Made by a program: the position numbers and the translations under genes. This document shows positions 51,547 to 61,031 of a stretch of 64,000 nt of DNA, one piece after another. Below the pieces are notes generated by a model. The model saw only the letters and a list, made by a program, of their open reading frames with translations, was not told the origin of the DNA and made no database searches. This DNA comes from Acinetobacter genomosp. 15BJ (GTDB lineage: Bacteria; Pseudomonadota; Gammaproteobacteria; Pseudomonadales; Moraxellaceae): assembly GCF_000400715.1 (NCBI RefSeq), contig NZ_KE007351.1, positions 62,001 to 126,000 on the forward strand, given 5' to 3'. Within the stretch, counting starts at the first letter, position 1; each line of letters opens with the position of its first letter.

Positions 51547-53283
51547 ATGAATCAATCTATTCCTTATCAGCTCAGGGTTTTAGTCACTCAAATTGATCCA
51601 AATCTAGATGCCAATTGGCAGCTAAGCTTACAAACACTTTTTTCCACCTGCCTTGCTGAAGACCGTGAAAATATCTGTCAGCAGATTTTGCAACTCAAAA
51701 AGATTCACTGGAATCGAAAAGAGCAAAGCTTTTCTTATCTTGCCAAGCATGACATCCACCTATTGGCAGAAAAAATTCAAGATGCGCCGATGAAAGTGTT
51801 AGTCAGAACCATTGCCAACTCTTTGGAAAAATTAAAACAATACCAAGATATTTATGCCATCTCCGACTATTTAGAAAATATGCTCGGTCAGATTAACCGC
51901 ATCAATACAGAAGATGACTTTGATCTACAAGAACAGAAAAAACAGGTGTTAAAAGAGTTCATCTATGCCTCTGCACAAATCATTTTGCAGAAAGAAATTA
52001 TTCAATTACCTGCCAATCAAAGACATATCAATACGGGTGTCATCAAAACCTTTATTACTGAAGTGTTTTTGAAACAACAGCTGCTCAAATATTCCTTTAA
52101 CATTATTCGTGCTCATCAGTTACGCGAAGAAAAGCCACATATTCTTAAATATTTTTTATTCCAACAGCAAAAAACAAAACAGCTCGATATTGTTAAAACG
52201 TCTCAATATATTTTTGCACTCGCACCGAGCAAAGAAGGGATCGCAAATACTTTTTCGATTCGACGCTTTTTGCAAGAAGAAAAATTTGAAGCCTGTGAAA
52301 ATATTTACTTCAATGCTGCTTTTTTAGCTTTAGACCAAATCGAAGATGAATCACAGCATCAGCAATTCCGATGGCAAATGGATCACATCATTACTATTGA
52401 TAAACAGGTCAATCACTATGTCTCTGATATTGTTCGTCATATCGAGCTTTATGCCAATAAAACTCTAATTCCCTTTTTGATGGAACCGCTCAATCCCCAC
52501 GGCGTCTTTATTGAAAAACTGGTTGAACAACGACTAATTGATTTTGAACAGAAACTCTGTCGCAATATTCTTGAACCGATCGCAGATGCTTTAAAACATG
52601 CAGTGCATCATAGTGATGAATGTCATTATCTTTACATTAGCGTCAAACAAACTTTGGATGATCTGATTAGCCATTTTATTGCCTTTCAATCACAACCTTC
52701 AATTATCCTAAATAAGCAGGTCAATCTATTTATCGCGCGACTTAAATCCTACGCCACCTTATTGCAAAAACGCCATAGCGATGTATTTACCGTGTTTTCT
52801 TATGATGACTGGAAAAAGCATCATACAGCAGCATTAGAGCCGACCAATATCCTCAAAGACTTAAGTATTAGTTGTTTACAAGAATATAAAGATGCATTTT
52901 CAGAGTTAAAAGAGAATCAGCGTCAACTGAAACAAAGCGTGTCTTTTCTCAGTAAGCTGCTCAATAAACCACAGAAAATAAAAGATAATATTATTAAGTT
53001 AAAAGAGAAAACCTCACGAATCAAAAGACATGCGCATCAGGAAATTATTCGCATTCAACGGCGCTTTCCATCACTGATTGTATATTTAGAATTTGAATCA
53101 CTGATTTCAATCAATCATAAAGAACGGCATTATGCCTTCCCAACAGGAGACAATGGTATTACCCGCCTACCGATTTTGATTCAGATTCCAGAAGATAAAG
53201 CGTCTTTTGATTTACAAAGTATTTGTAATAGTTTGAATTTTGATTTGAACTTAGCCAATCAAAAATGGCTAGAAAGCATTTAG
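51547..53283 (+). CDS. large helical orphan protein
   Basis: 578 residues, soluble, with no signal peptide or membrane helix. It is almost entirely alpha-helical and rich in Gln, Leu and Lys; the region ~460-500 is coiled-coil-like (NIIKLKEKTSRIKRHAHQ). I do not recognise a family. AGGATG sits just before the ATG at 51547. A CRP/Vfr-type site lies 170 bp upstream. The gene is monocistronic, converging on the YcbL-like gene with a 12-bp hairpin in between. It resembles DUF1631-type large helical proteins only in composition. Confidence 0.72.
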   Translation: MNQSIPYQLRVLVTQIDPNLDANWQLSLQTLFSTCLAEDRENICQQILQLKKIHWNRKEQSFSYLAKHDIHLLAEKIQDAPMKVLVRTIANSLEKLKQYQDIYAISDYLENMLGQINRINTEDDFDLQEQKKQVLKEFIYASAQIILQKEIIQLPANQRHINTGVIKTFITEVFLKQQLLKYSFNIIRAHQLREEKPHILKYFLFQQQKTKQLDIVKTSQYIFALAPSKEGIANTFSIRRFLQEEKFEACENIYFNAAFLALDQIEDESQHQQFRWQMDHIITIDKQVNHYVSDIVRHIELYANKTLIPFLMEPLNPHGVFIEKLVEQRLIDFEQKLCRNILEPIADALKHAVHHSDECHYLYISVKQTLDDLISHFIAFQSQPSIILNKQVNLFIARLKSYATLLQKRHSDVFTVFSYDDWKKHHTAALEPTNILKDLSISCLQEYKDAFSELKENQRQLKQSVSFLSKLLNKPQKIKDNIIKLKEKTSRIKRHAHQEIIRIQRRFPSLIVYLEFESLISINHKERHYAFPTGDNGITRLPILIQIPEDKASFDLQSICNSLNFDLNLANQKWLESI

Positions 53284-53304
53284 TCGGTTATAAAACAAGC
53301 TTGC

Positions 53305-53334
53305 CCTGTGTATAAACACTGATTTATACACAGG
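53305..53334. terminator. symmetric hairpin between convergent genes
   Basis: CCTGTGTATAAA-CACTGA-TTTATACACAGG is a perfect 12-bp stem with a 6-nt loop. There is no T-run on either side, so termination is likely but not certain. Confidence 0.55.
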
Positions 53335-53348
53335 CCCACAATATCGAA

Positions 53349-53993
53349 TTAACCCGCTTTGCTTGCCACAAAAGGGTTAAACTGCTTTTCATAACCGATG
53401 GTGCTCATGGGTCCGTGGCCTGAGATAAATTGCGTTTCATCTGGCAGGCTAAAGCATTCGCGTTGAATCGAATCTAACAACTGTTGGTGATTGCCTTTTG
53501 GAAAGTCAGTCCGTCCAATCGAACCTTTAAACAGCACATCACCTGTCCATAACAAACCATGTTTGGCATTATAGAACATCACATGTCCAGGGGTATGACC
53601 TGGAGCAAAACGGACTTCAAATTCATCCTCGCCCAATTTTAATACTTCCCCGCCTTCTAACCATTGATCGACTTTAACAGGTTGAGGAATTGGAAAACCA
53701 TAACGCGCTGAGACTTCCTGAATCATGTCCAACCAGAACTGATCTTCTTTATGTGGACCAATCACAGGGATCTTCCACGCTTCAGCTAACTCACCGACTG
53801 CACCTGCATGATCAAGGTGCCCATGGGTCAACCATAGTGCTTTCACCTTTAAGCCCAAGGTTTCTACTTCTTTTTTAAGTACCGCGGCATCACCACCCGC
53901 ATCAATCAAAATCGCTTCTTTGCTTTCACTGTCCCACAAGATTGAGCAGTTTTGGGCAAACGCAGTAACAGGGACAATTTTGACTTGTAGCAT
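53349..53993 (-). CDS. YcbL-like metallo-beta-lactamase hydrolase (GloB family)
   Basis: 214 residues. The metal site motif is LTHGHLDHAGAV, with the histidine in APGHTPGHVMFY, LWTGDVLFKGSIGRTDFP and ISGHGPMSTIG. The length and the GxIGRTD feature match the YcbL branch of the glyoxalase II family rather than GloB itself. It probably hydrolyses a thioester such as S-D-lactoylglutathione. It starts 29 bp after the hemH stop. Confidence 0.88.
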   Translation of the reverse strand: MLQVKIVPVTAFAQNCSILWDSESKEAILIDAGGDAAVLKKEVETLGLKVKALWLTHGHLDHAGAVGELAEAWKIPVIGPHKEDQFWLDMIQEVSARYGFPIPQPVKVDQWLEGGEVLKLGEDEFEVRFAPGHTPGHVMFYNAKHGLLWTGDVLFKGSIGRTDFPKGNHQQLLDSIQRECFSLPDETQFISGHGPMSTIGYEKQFNPFVASKAG

Positions 53994-54022
53994 AGAAACC
54001 TCTGGCGAAATAAAGCGTCGAT

Positions 54023-55039
54023 TTAACGATGGGCTAAGGTATGAGTGAGTGCATCAAGATTAGCCTGAACCAGACTAGCAAGCAAATCTATATGCGCCTG
54101 ATCTGCATTCAAGGCAGGAATATAGGCATAGTCGCCACCACCTGCATGCTGGAAAATCTCTTTATTTTGCATTGCCAACTCTTCTAGTGTTTCCAGACAA
54201 TCGGCTGAAAATGCAGGACTAATCACTTGTACGGACTGTACTTTTTGCTCACCCCATTGTTGCAATAGTTGGTCGGTATACGGTTTGACCCACTCTTGCT
54301 TACCAAATCTTGACTGGAAGCTAATCGCCCATTCATGCTCTTGTAGATGTAAAGCCTCCGCAACTAGACGCGCGGTCATTCGACAACGATCGGCATAAGG
54401 ATCACCTTTATCTGCATAAGGCTGAGGAATGCCGTGGAACGACATGAGTAATTTTTCAGGTTTTCCATGCTGCAATTGATAGTTTAATACGCTATCTACC
54501 AATGCCTGTATAAACAGAGGATGCTGATAATAATCCTTAATCAAGGTAATGCCTGGCAAATGACGCTGCTGTGGAATCCATCTGGCAAAGGCATCGTATA
54601 AAGGTGCAGTTGAGGTCGCAGAATATTGTGGGAACAGGGGTAATAAAATGACATGCTCTTGTGGTGTCTGCGCCAGTTGATCAAGTACATCATGAATACT
54701 GGGTTGACCATAGGTCATTGCAGGAACAACGCTAAGATCGAACTGATGATTTTCTTCTTGTAAACGCTGCTTAATCAGCAGTGTTTGTTCCAATACAATT
54801 TCACGCATTGGCGAGTCATTTGACCAAACCGAAGCATAAGCTTCGGCCACACGTTTTGGACGAAAGGTCAGGACAAATAAGTGTAGAATGATCCACCAAA
54901 GTAATCTTGGAATCTCAATCACACGCGTATCAGATAAAAATTGCTTTAGAAAGCGTCGTACAGCAGGCACAGAGGCTTCGTCGGGCGTGCCTAAATTTGC
55001 CAGAATCACTGTCACTTTAGGTTTTTGTGTCGCTAACAT
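54023..55039 (-). CDS. hemH: ferrochelatase
   Basis: 338 residues from the ATG at 55039 (MLATQKPKVTVILANLGTPD), the family length in Acinetobacter; further ATGs at 55048 and 55072 have no better ribosome binding site. It inserts Fe2+ into protoporphyrin IX, the last step of heme synthesis. The family motifs are MSFHGIPQPYADKGDPY (active-site His) and ISPAFSADCLETLEEL (Glu). The start assignment is the only doubt. Confidence 0.94.
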   Translation of the reverse strand: MLATQKPKVTVILANLGTPDEASVPAVRRFLKQFLSDTRVIEIPRLLWWIILHLFVLTFRPKRVAEAYASVWSNDSPMREIVLEQTLLIKQRLQEENHQFDLSVVPAMTYGQPSIHDVLDQLAQTPQEHVILLPLFPQYSATSTAPLYDAFARWIPQQRHLPGITLIKDYYQHPLFIQALVDSVLNYQLQHGKPEKLLMSFHGIPQPYADKGDPYADRCRMTARLVAEALHLQEHEWAISFQSRFGKQEWVKPYTDQLLQQWGEQKVQSVQVISPAFSADCLETLEELAMQNKEIFQHAGGGDYAYIPALNADQAHIDLLASLVQANLDALTHTLAHR

Positions 55040-55109
55040 AGACCACATCCGCTTTTCATTGAATTCATTCAATTACTTTAGCAGTTTTAGCGCTTTTTTC
55101 TAAATTGAA

Positions 55110-56138
55110 TTAATGCATGGTCTTAAACTGAAAAACCCGATTACTGTCCAAAACATTACTTTCCAACAATTTCTGCCCTTTTGCCGTCAGTTGCCACAGC
55201 ATACGCTGACGATCATCGCGTCCTGTCGGCATGATCCATTCATTTTGACGCATCTGCAATTTAATCTCATGCAACGCCCGAATATTGACTTGAGCACGAG
55301 AAACCGCATGTGCCCTTGGCATCTCTTTGCGTGCATCTTCCAGACCCGTTTCATTTAAATATTCATTCATGCGTTTAGAAAAATATTCTTCAGGTGTTGG
55401 AATGACAAAAGCCGAGCCCAAAACATTCAGTAATTGTGCCCACGTCATTTTACGGTGTGGTTTAACTTCTTTGAAATTACCATCCTGATAAGCATGCATG
55501 CGATACTCAAAAGAATACAGTTCATGCATCGAGACTTTAGCAACATTGGTCAATGGATCTGTTTCACGATTACCGAGCTCTGTTTCCAGCTGTTTGACTT
55601 TGGCTCGCAATGCATCAATTTCATCACGTAGTACCTGTGTGTTTTGCGGACGCACCCACCCCACGACAGGATAACGCTCTAACATCTGCGGCATACTTGA
55701 ACGAACAGCGAGTTCTAAATCTCTTAATGTGCGATAACAAAAGACTTGATCGACTTCATGTTGAAGCTGCTTTCTAAACTCTTTAAATTTTTCTTTTAAT
55801 TCGGATTTGTGATCATGTAGTTTTGTATCACGCGATTCGGGATCTTCATGCATAAACACAATCACGGGCTTCTGTTTAGTCATCGCATAAATGTATTCCA
55901 GATGCATATAGCCCACACCTGAAACCGACTGCTCGCCATATTGGCTGCCCAAGAGAATCACCACATAATCACAATCATCAATTTGACGACGGGCAATTGA
56001 TGTACTTAAAGGCGTACGTTGCTCTAAACCCCAAGACAGGAATCCCATTCCCACAAGAGTTTGTGCCAAAACCGCTCGCTCTGGTTGCATTTCATTGCCA
56101 GAGGTAGAAATAAAGACTTGATAACGAGTATCTTGCAT
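55110..56138 (-). CDS. DUF4062 protein with coiled coil and winged-helix-like domain
   Basis: 342 residues. The N-terminal DUF4062 domain (~1-115) starts YQVFISTSGNEMQPERAVL and has the CDYVVILLGSQYGEQS element. A coiled coil (~168-192, QVLRDEIDALRAKVKQLETE) follows, then a helical domain and a C-terminal winged-helix-like region (~270-342) with LWQLTAKGQKLL. DUF4062 is TIR/SLOG-like and is found in signalling and some anti-phage proteins. No toxin or partner gene is adjacent here, so I do not call it a defence system. Confidence 0.8.
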   Translation of the reverse strand: MQDTRYQVFISTSGNEMQPERAVLAQTLVGMGFLSWGLEQRTPLSTSIARRQIDDCDYVVILLGSQYGEQSVSGVGYMHLEYIYAMTKQKPVIVFMHEDPESRDTKLHDHKSELKEKFKEFRKQLQHEVDQVFCYRTLRDLELAVRSSMPQMLERYPVVGWVRPQNTQVLRDEIDALRAKVKQLETELGNRETDPLTNVAKVSMHELYSFEYRMHAYQDGNFKEVKPHRKMTWAQLLNVLGSAFVIPTPEEYFSKRMNEYLNETGLEDARKEMPRAHAVSRAQVNIRALHEIKLQMRQNEWIMPTGRDDRQRMLWQLTAKGQKLLESNVLDSNRVFQFKTMH

Positions 56139-56233
56139 AGGCGAAGCCCCAATTCATTTATCAATAATATCAAGTATGCATCTTGATTTTTATTAACAGC
56201 TAACCCCAATAAAATATATAAAACTGGCTCGAT

Positions 56234-57121
56234 TTAGATATGGGAAACACCTAGATCATCCAAATTTCTAACTTTCCATGTTAATTGTTCTGGTATAAGG
56301 TGCTGAAGGACTGATTGCAGTGCGACAGCATTGTTACCACTGACATAACATTCAATACGTGTAATATTATGACGCAATTTGTCACATAATAACCCATTTT
56401 TAATTAAAATATAGGTTGTTTGTCGTGCAACTGCTTGTCCAGAATCAATTAATTTTAATTTTTCTGCAAAAATCTGATGAATTGCTTGTTTTAGAAATGG
56501 ATAGTGCGTACATCCCAACACTAAATAATCAGCCCCCTGCTCAACCACAGGTTGAAGTATCTGTTGCAAGACATTTAAACACGCCTGACTCATCTCCTGA
56601 CCGGCTTCAACAAACGGCACCAATTCTAAATTCGTCACTGTTAAAACATTGACACCAGCAGGTTCTGCAAATTTAGAGATAACATCTTTAATCAACTGAC
56701 CGCGAAAGGTTGCAGGTGTCGCCAGTACTGCTACAACTTTTGACTGGGTTTGAATCACTGCTGGTTTCAATGCAGGCACTAAACCAACAATTGGAAATCG
56801 TTCACCATAATGGTCACGTAAATAATCCAAACTAAATGCCGAAGCTGTATTACATGCGACTACCGCAATTTTGCAGCCTTGACGATACAGCCATTCAATT
56901 GCTTGAGCCGTAAGCTGGCGAATTTCCTGATCGCTACGTGCCCCATACGGGACATGGGCTGTATCTGCATAGTAGATAATCCGCTCATTGGGTAAATGTC
57001 GGGCAATCTCCTGCGCGACCGACAATCCACCTACCCCTGAATCAAAAACACCAATAGGAGCATCTGATGATGCATGTGGCATAGGATTGAGTAAAAGAGG
57101 CATCGATTGAACAGCTGTCAT
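56234..57121 (-). CDS. murI: glutamate racemase
   Basis: 295 residues from the ATG at 57121; a GTG lies two codons upstream at 57127. It makes D-glutamate for peptidoglycan. The FDSGVGGLSVAQEI opening, both catalytic cysteines (VVACNTASAF and VLGCTHYPFL) and YYADTAHVPYG are present. The first ~25 residues (SMPLLLNPMPHASSDAP) are an unusual N-terminal extension for the family. Confidence 0.93.
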   Translation of the reverse strand: MTAVQSMPLLLNPMPHASSDAPIGVFDSGVGGLSVAQEIARHLPNERIIYYADTAHVPYGARSDQEIRQLTAQAIEWLYRQGCKIAVVACNTASAFSLDYLRDHYGERFPIVGLVPALKPAVIQTQSKVVAVLATPATFRGQLIKDVISKFAEPAGVNVLTVTNLELVPFVEAGQEMSQACLNVLQQILQPVVEQGADYLVLGCTHYPFLKQAIHQIFAEKLKLIDSGQAVARQTTYILIKNGLLCDKLRHNITRIECYVSGNNAVALQSVLQHLIPEQLTWKVRNLDDLGVSHI

Positions 57122-57164
57122 ACACACTTAGGCATTGGTTTATTCGCTCTTTTAAGCTTAAACC

Positions 57165-57788
57165 TCAGGTGCTCAAATGCAAGACCAAATCACCACTTTT
57201 TAGTGTTAAAACCGTCTCGCCCTGTGCATTTTCAGACAAACTGCCATAGTTCACGAGATGATAAAAACTCTGACGCTGAATCAATGCATTCATACCAAAG
57301 CGAACATGCACATAGGGCCTTAACTCACCGTCATATCCACGCATAAAAATGGGATGTTGCTCATCAACAATCACCACATCCTGATTGATTGTCGTCAGTT
57401 GCAAATAGGTTTTACCCTCTATTTCCACCTGATCTGCCTGATTAACGAGCAAAGGCTCATCTTCGACTTCAATTTCAATCTGTTCAACTGGGGTTTTGAG
57501 ATAGAATTTGCCATCTTCTTTCCACAAGACTTTGCTAAACAGGTCGAGTAACGCTTGTCGTTTGACCAATTGACCTTCGTGCCACCATTCGCCATTGGCT
57601 TTTATGCGTAAATCCATTTTGCCGCAATGCTTTGGATGCCACTGGTCCAATGGGGGAATTGACCTTTTGTGACTTTGCTGTACATCTTTTATGTATTGTG
57701 CAATGTCGATTAAGTTTTTATCATCAGAAAACATGATTTTTCCCTGATTTTCTAAAGGGTTTTGTGGAGAATCATTTTCATTTATCAT
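57165..57788 (-). CDS. DUF1285 family protein
   Basis: 207 residues. The DUF1285 pattern is readable: PPLDQWHPKHCGKMDLRIKA, NGEWWHEGQLVKRQALLDLF, VLWKEDGKFYLKTPVEQIEI and PLLVNQADQVEIEG. Function unknown. AAGG lies 8 nt before the ATG at 57788. It is 43 bp upstream of murI, in the same direction, and divergent from the ETF-QO gene. Confidence 0.88.
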   Translation of the reverse strand: MINENDSPQNPLENQGKIMFSDDKNLIDIAQYIKDVQQSHKRSIPPLDQWHPKHCGKMDLRIKANGEWWHEGQLVKRQALLDLFSKVLWKEDGKFYLKTPVEQIEIEVEDEPLLVNQADQVEIEGKTYLQLTTINQDVVIVDEQHPIFMRGYDGELRPYVHVRFGMNALIQRQSFYHLVNYGSLSENAQGETVLTLKSGDLVLHLST

Positions 57789-57974
57789 AGTTTATGCCTT
57801 GATGACGAGAAAATATGACCGCTCAGCCAATTGGCGAGACCAAGGTTTAAAACTATACTAGCCCAAACGTTTGCGAGCACATACTATCATTTGTGTTCGG
57901 CAATTCAGAACACTCATGGCAGCACCGAATCGCAATATTACGGTTGCCACCCTTAAAAATATGAGGAGTCCTAC

Positions 57975-59687
57975 ATGGAACACATCGAACGTGAAGCGAT
58001 GGAGTTTGACGTAGTGATCGTTGGCGCAGGACCTTCGGGTTTATCTGCTGCGATTAAAATTCGTCAATTAGCGATTGAAAACAACCTACCTGATCTTTCT
58101 GTATGTGTTGTTGAAAAAGGCTCTGAAGTAGGTGCGCATATCCTTTCTGGTGCTGTACTTGAACCACGTGCCATGAACGAATTATTTCCAAACTGGAAAG
58201 AAGAAGGTGCGCCACTGAATGTCCCTGTAACGGGCGACGAAACATATTTCTTACTATCTGATAGCAAAGCACAAAAAATGCCGCATTGGATGGTGCCGAA
58301 ATCAATGCACAACGATGGAAACTATGTGGTTTCTCTTGGTAACGTTGTTCGCTGGTTAGGTCAAAAAGCCGAAGAACTTGAAGTTTCAATCTTCCCGGGT
58401 TTTGCTGCTGCTGAAGTACTTTATCATGAAGATGGTACGGTAAAAGGCATCCAAACAGGTGATATGGGGATTGGCAAAAATGGTGAGCCAACACATAACT
58501 TCACGCCTGGCTATGAACTACATGCCAAATATACTTTATTTGCTGAAGGCTGCCGCGGTCACCTCGGTAAGCGTCTGATTGCCAAATACAATCTAGATAA
58601 AGATGCTGATCCGCAACATTACGGTATCGGGATTAAAGAACTTTGGGAAATTGATCCTGCAAAACATAAACCAGGTTTAGTGATGCATGGCGCTGGTTGG
58701 CCTTTGTCTGAAACAGGTTCTACTGGTGGTTGGTGGTTATATCACGCAGAAAACAATCAAGTCACCATGGGCATGATCGTCGATTTATCTTATGAAAATC
58801 CACACATGTACCCATTCATGGAAATGCAACGTTGGAAAACACACCCAACCATCAAGCAATTCCTTGAAGGTGGCAAACGTATTTCTTACGGTGCTCGTGC
58901 AGTAGTCAAAGGCGGCTTCAATGCTTTACCTAAACTTACCTTCCCAGGCGGTTGCTTGATTGGTGATGATGCTGGTTTCTTGAACTTCTCAAAAATCAAA
59001 GGCTCACACACTGCAATGAAATCAGGCATGTTGTGTGGTGAAGCAGTCTTTGAAGCGATTGCAGCGGGTGTTGCAAAAGGTGGCGATCTTGCGATTGCAC
59101 GTGTGCTTGAAGGCGAAGACCACTTCGATAAAGAATTAACTGCTTACACAGATAAATATAACAATTCTTGGTTAAAAGAAGAGTTATATAGCTCGCGTAA
59201 CTTTGGTCCAGCGATGCATAAGTTCGGTCAATGGATTGGTGGCGCATTTAACTTTATCGATCAAAACATCTTTAAAGTGCCATTCACTTTGCATGATCTT
59301 AAACAAGACTTTGCAGTGCTTAAAACTGTGGATGCTTCAACGTTTAAACCAAACTATCCAAAACCAGATGGCAAGTTGACCTTTGACCGTTTATCTTCTG
59401 TATTCGTATCAAATACTGTACATGAAGAAAATCAGCCAGCTCATTTGAAGTTGACTGATCCATCTATTCCAGTGGATGTAAACCTACCAAAATGGGATGA
59501 GCCAGCTCAACGCTACTGCCCTGCTGGTGTTTATGAAATCATGGAAAATGATGATGGTTCTAAACGCTTCCAGATCAACGCTGCGAACTGTGTACACTGT
59601 AAGACTTGTGATATCAAAGACCCATCACAAAACATTACGTGGGTAACGCCTGAAGGCGGCGGTGGTCCAAACTACCCGAACATGTAA
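57975..59687 (+). CDS. electron transfer flavoprotein-ubiquinone oxidoreductase
   Basis: 570 residues. ETF-QO passes electrons from acyl-CoA and other dehydrogenases, via ETF, to ubiquinone. The FAD-binding loop VVIVGAGPSGLSAAIKIRQL opens the protein. The C-terminal 4Fe-4S motif has RYCPAGVYE and AANCVHCKTCDIKDPSQN. GGAG is 8 nt before the ATG. It ends at a strong terminator. The acyl-CoA synthetase gene at 35379 feeds the same pathway. Confidence 0.96.
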   Translation: MEHIEREAMEFDVVIVGAGPSGLSAAIKIRQLAIENNLPDLSVCVVEKGSEVGAHILSGAVLEPRAMNELFPNWKEEGAPLNVPVTGDETYFLLSDSKAQKMPHWMVPKSMHNDGNYVVSLGNVVRWLGQKAEELEVSIFPGFAAAEVLYHEDGTVKGIQTGDMGIGKNGEPTHNFTPGYELHAKYTLFAEGCRGHLGKRLIAKYNLDKDADPQHYGIGIKELWEIDPAKHKPGLVMHGAGWPLSETGSTGGWWLYHAENNQVTMGMIVDLSYENPHMYPFMEMQRWKTHPTIKQFLEGGKRISYGARAVVKGGFNALPKLTFPGGCLIGDDAGFLNFSKIKGSHTAMKSGMLCGEAVFEAIAAGVAKGGDLAIARVLEGEDHFDKELTAYTDKYNNSWLKEELYSSRNFGPAMHKFGQWIGGAFNFIDQNIFKVPFTLHDLKQDFAVLKTVDASTFKPNYPKPDGKLTFDRLSSVFVSNTVHEENQPAHLKLTDPSIPVDVNLPKWDEPAQRYCPAGVYEIMENDDGSKRFQINAANCVHCKTCDIKDPSQNITWVTPEGGGGPNYPNM

Positions 59688-59696
59688 TTCAAAATA

Positions 59697-59727
59697 AAAA
59701 AATCCGAGTTTAGACTCGGATTTTTTT
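59697..59727 (+). terminator. intrinsic terminator after the ETF-QO gene
   Basis: AAAAATCCGAGT-TTAG-ACTCGGATTTTT, a 12-bp stem with a T-run, 9 bp past the stop. Confidence 0.93.
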
Positions 59728-59758
59728 ATGCTTTCGCTTTATTTGGCTGAAATGACAC

Positions 59759-60016
59759 TTACCCTTTCTGCACTAAATAACGATATTCAGTATTACTGTT
59801 TTCATCCAGACTTTCTTCTTTCAATACCAACTCGTGTCCTAGATGCATACAAAATTTTGGAATATCCCATGATGTTGATGGATCTGTAGCCAATACTTCA
59901 ACAATATCGCCCGACTTGGCTTTGCGAATGGCTTGATGCAACATCATCACAGGTTCAGGGCAACGTAAACCTCGCGTATTGATTTGAACAGCAGGAAGTT
60001 TTGGTTGTTCAGACAT
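59759..60016 (-). CDS. TusA-like sulfurtransferase
   Basis: 85 residues from the ATG at 60016 (MSEQPKLPAVQINTRGLRCPE), with GAG about 7 nt upstream; ATGs also occur at 60019 and 60028. The key CPxP motif is intact (Cys19 in RGLRCPEPVMMLHQ), with the DPSTSWDIPKFC segment. TusA relays sulfur for tRNA thio-modification in E. coli. Whether this one does cannot be settled from sequence. Confidence 0.85.
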   Translation of the reverse strand: MSEQPKLPAVQINTRGLRCPEPVMMLHQAIRKAKSGDIVEVLATDPSTSWDIPKFCMHLGHELVLKEESLDENSNTEYRYLVQKG

Positions 60017-60191
60017 CATAAAACTCAAATATTCGAATTTTCACATTTTAGCATAAACTGCTGATATGAAAATCATCAGCAGATTTTTGAAAAACTGTAC
60101 GTTTTTTACATAGTATTATTGATGCATATCCGCTTTATCTTCGGTATGATGAAAATCATCTAATTGATATAGAGAGTCTTTAGGAAAGATC

Positions 60192-61031
60192 ATGGTCGAG
60201 GAATCCAGTCCATCGTGGGGTATGCGTGGCTTAAGAAAATGGTTAGGTACCGCACCTGAAACCCGCGATGAATTACTCAAGTTAGTTCAAGACTCACGTC
60301 GCTTTTTAGAGCCAGATACTGTTGCTATGCTTGAGGGTGTTCTCGATCTGCCAGCAACCAAGATTCGAGAAGTCATGACACCGCGTACAGCGATTATCAG
60401 CTTGCAGGAAGATGATCAATTACTTGATATTCTGCATGTGCTGATTGATTCGGCACATTCGCGCTTCCCAGTATTCTCTGCGGATCAAACGGATAATGTC
60501 GTTGGTATCTTATTAGCGAAAGATCTATTGCCCTTCTTAACCGAGCGCAATGTCAAAGTCGATATTCGCTCACTGATGCGTCAGCCTGTTTTCGTGCCTG
60601 AAAGTGCACGCTCAGACCAAGTGCTACGCATGTTAAAAAATACCCAGACCCATATTGCCATCGTGATTGATGAATATGGCTCAACATCGGGTTTAGTTAC
60701 CCTCGAAGACATTCTTGAAGAGATTGTGGGTGAGATCGAAGACGAACACGATATCGCAGATGAAGAAGCACTATATATCGTCCCAGACAATGACCCAACC
60801 ACAGCCAATACCTGGATTGTGCAAGCACTTACACCAATCGAACACTTCAACACTATTTTAGATGCAGATTTTTCTGACGATGAAGTTGAAACTATGGGCG
60901 GTTTACTGCTGCAAGAGATTGGTTTAGTGAGCGATTTACAAGGTCAAACCATTGAGCTTGGAGATTGGCAATTTACCATTATTGAAGCAGATGCACGCAC
61001 TATCCATCTGATTCGAGCTGTCCGTCAATGA
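60192..61031 (+). CDS. corC: CorC/HlyC-family CBS-domain protein
   Basis: 279 residues. A pair of CBS domains (~60-190, starting VMTPRTAIISLQEDD) and a C-terminal CorC_HlyC domain (from ~205) are visible, with HIAIVIDEYGSTSGLVTLED in between. There is no membrane domain. It is linked to magnesium/cobalt resistance. Its stop overlaps the start of lnt (ATGA), a conserved pair in gammaproteobacteria. Confidence 0.92.
   Translation: MVEESSPSWGMRGLRKWLGTAPETRDELLKLVQDSRRFLEPDTVAMLEGVLDLPATKIREVMTPRTAIISLQEDDQLLDILHVLIDSAHSRFPVFSADQTDNVVGILLAKDLLPFLTERNVKVDIRSLMRQPVFVPESARSDQVLRMLKNTQTHIAIVIDEYGSTSGLVTLEDILEEIVGEIEDEHDIADEEALYIVPDNDPTTANTWIVQALTPIEHFNTILDADFSDDEVETMGGLLLQEIGLVSDLQGQTIELGDWQFTIIEADARTIHLIRAVRQ

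Noticed and set aside
55110..56138. DUF4062 gene as part of a defence island
   Set aside because: Flanked by hemH and murI with no nuclease, toxin or other defence gene adjacent.
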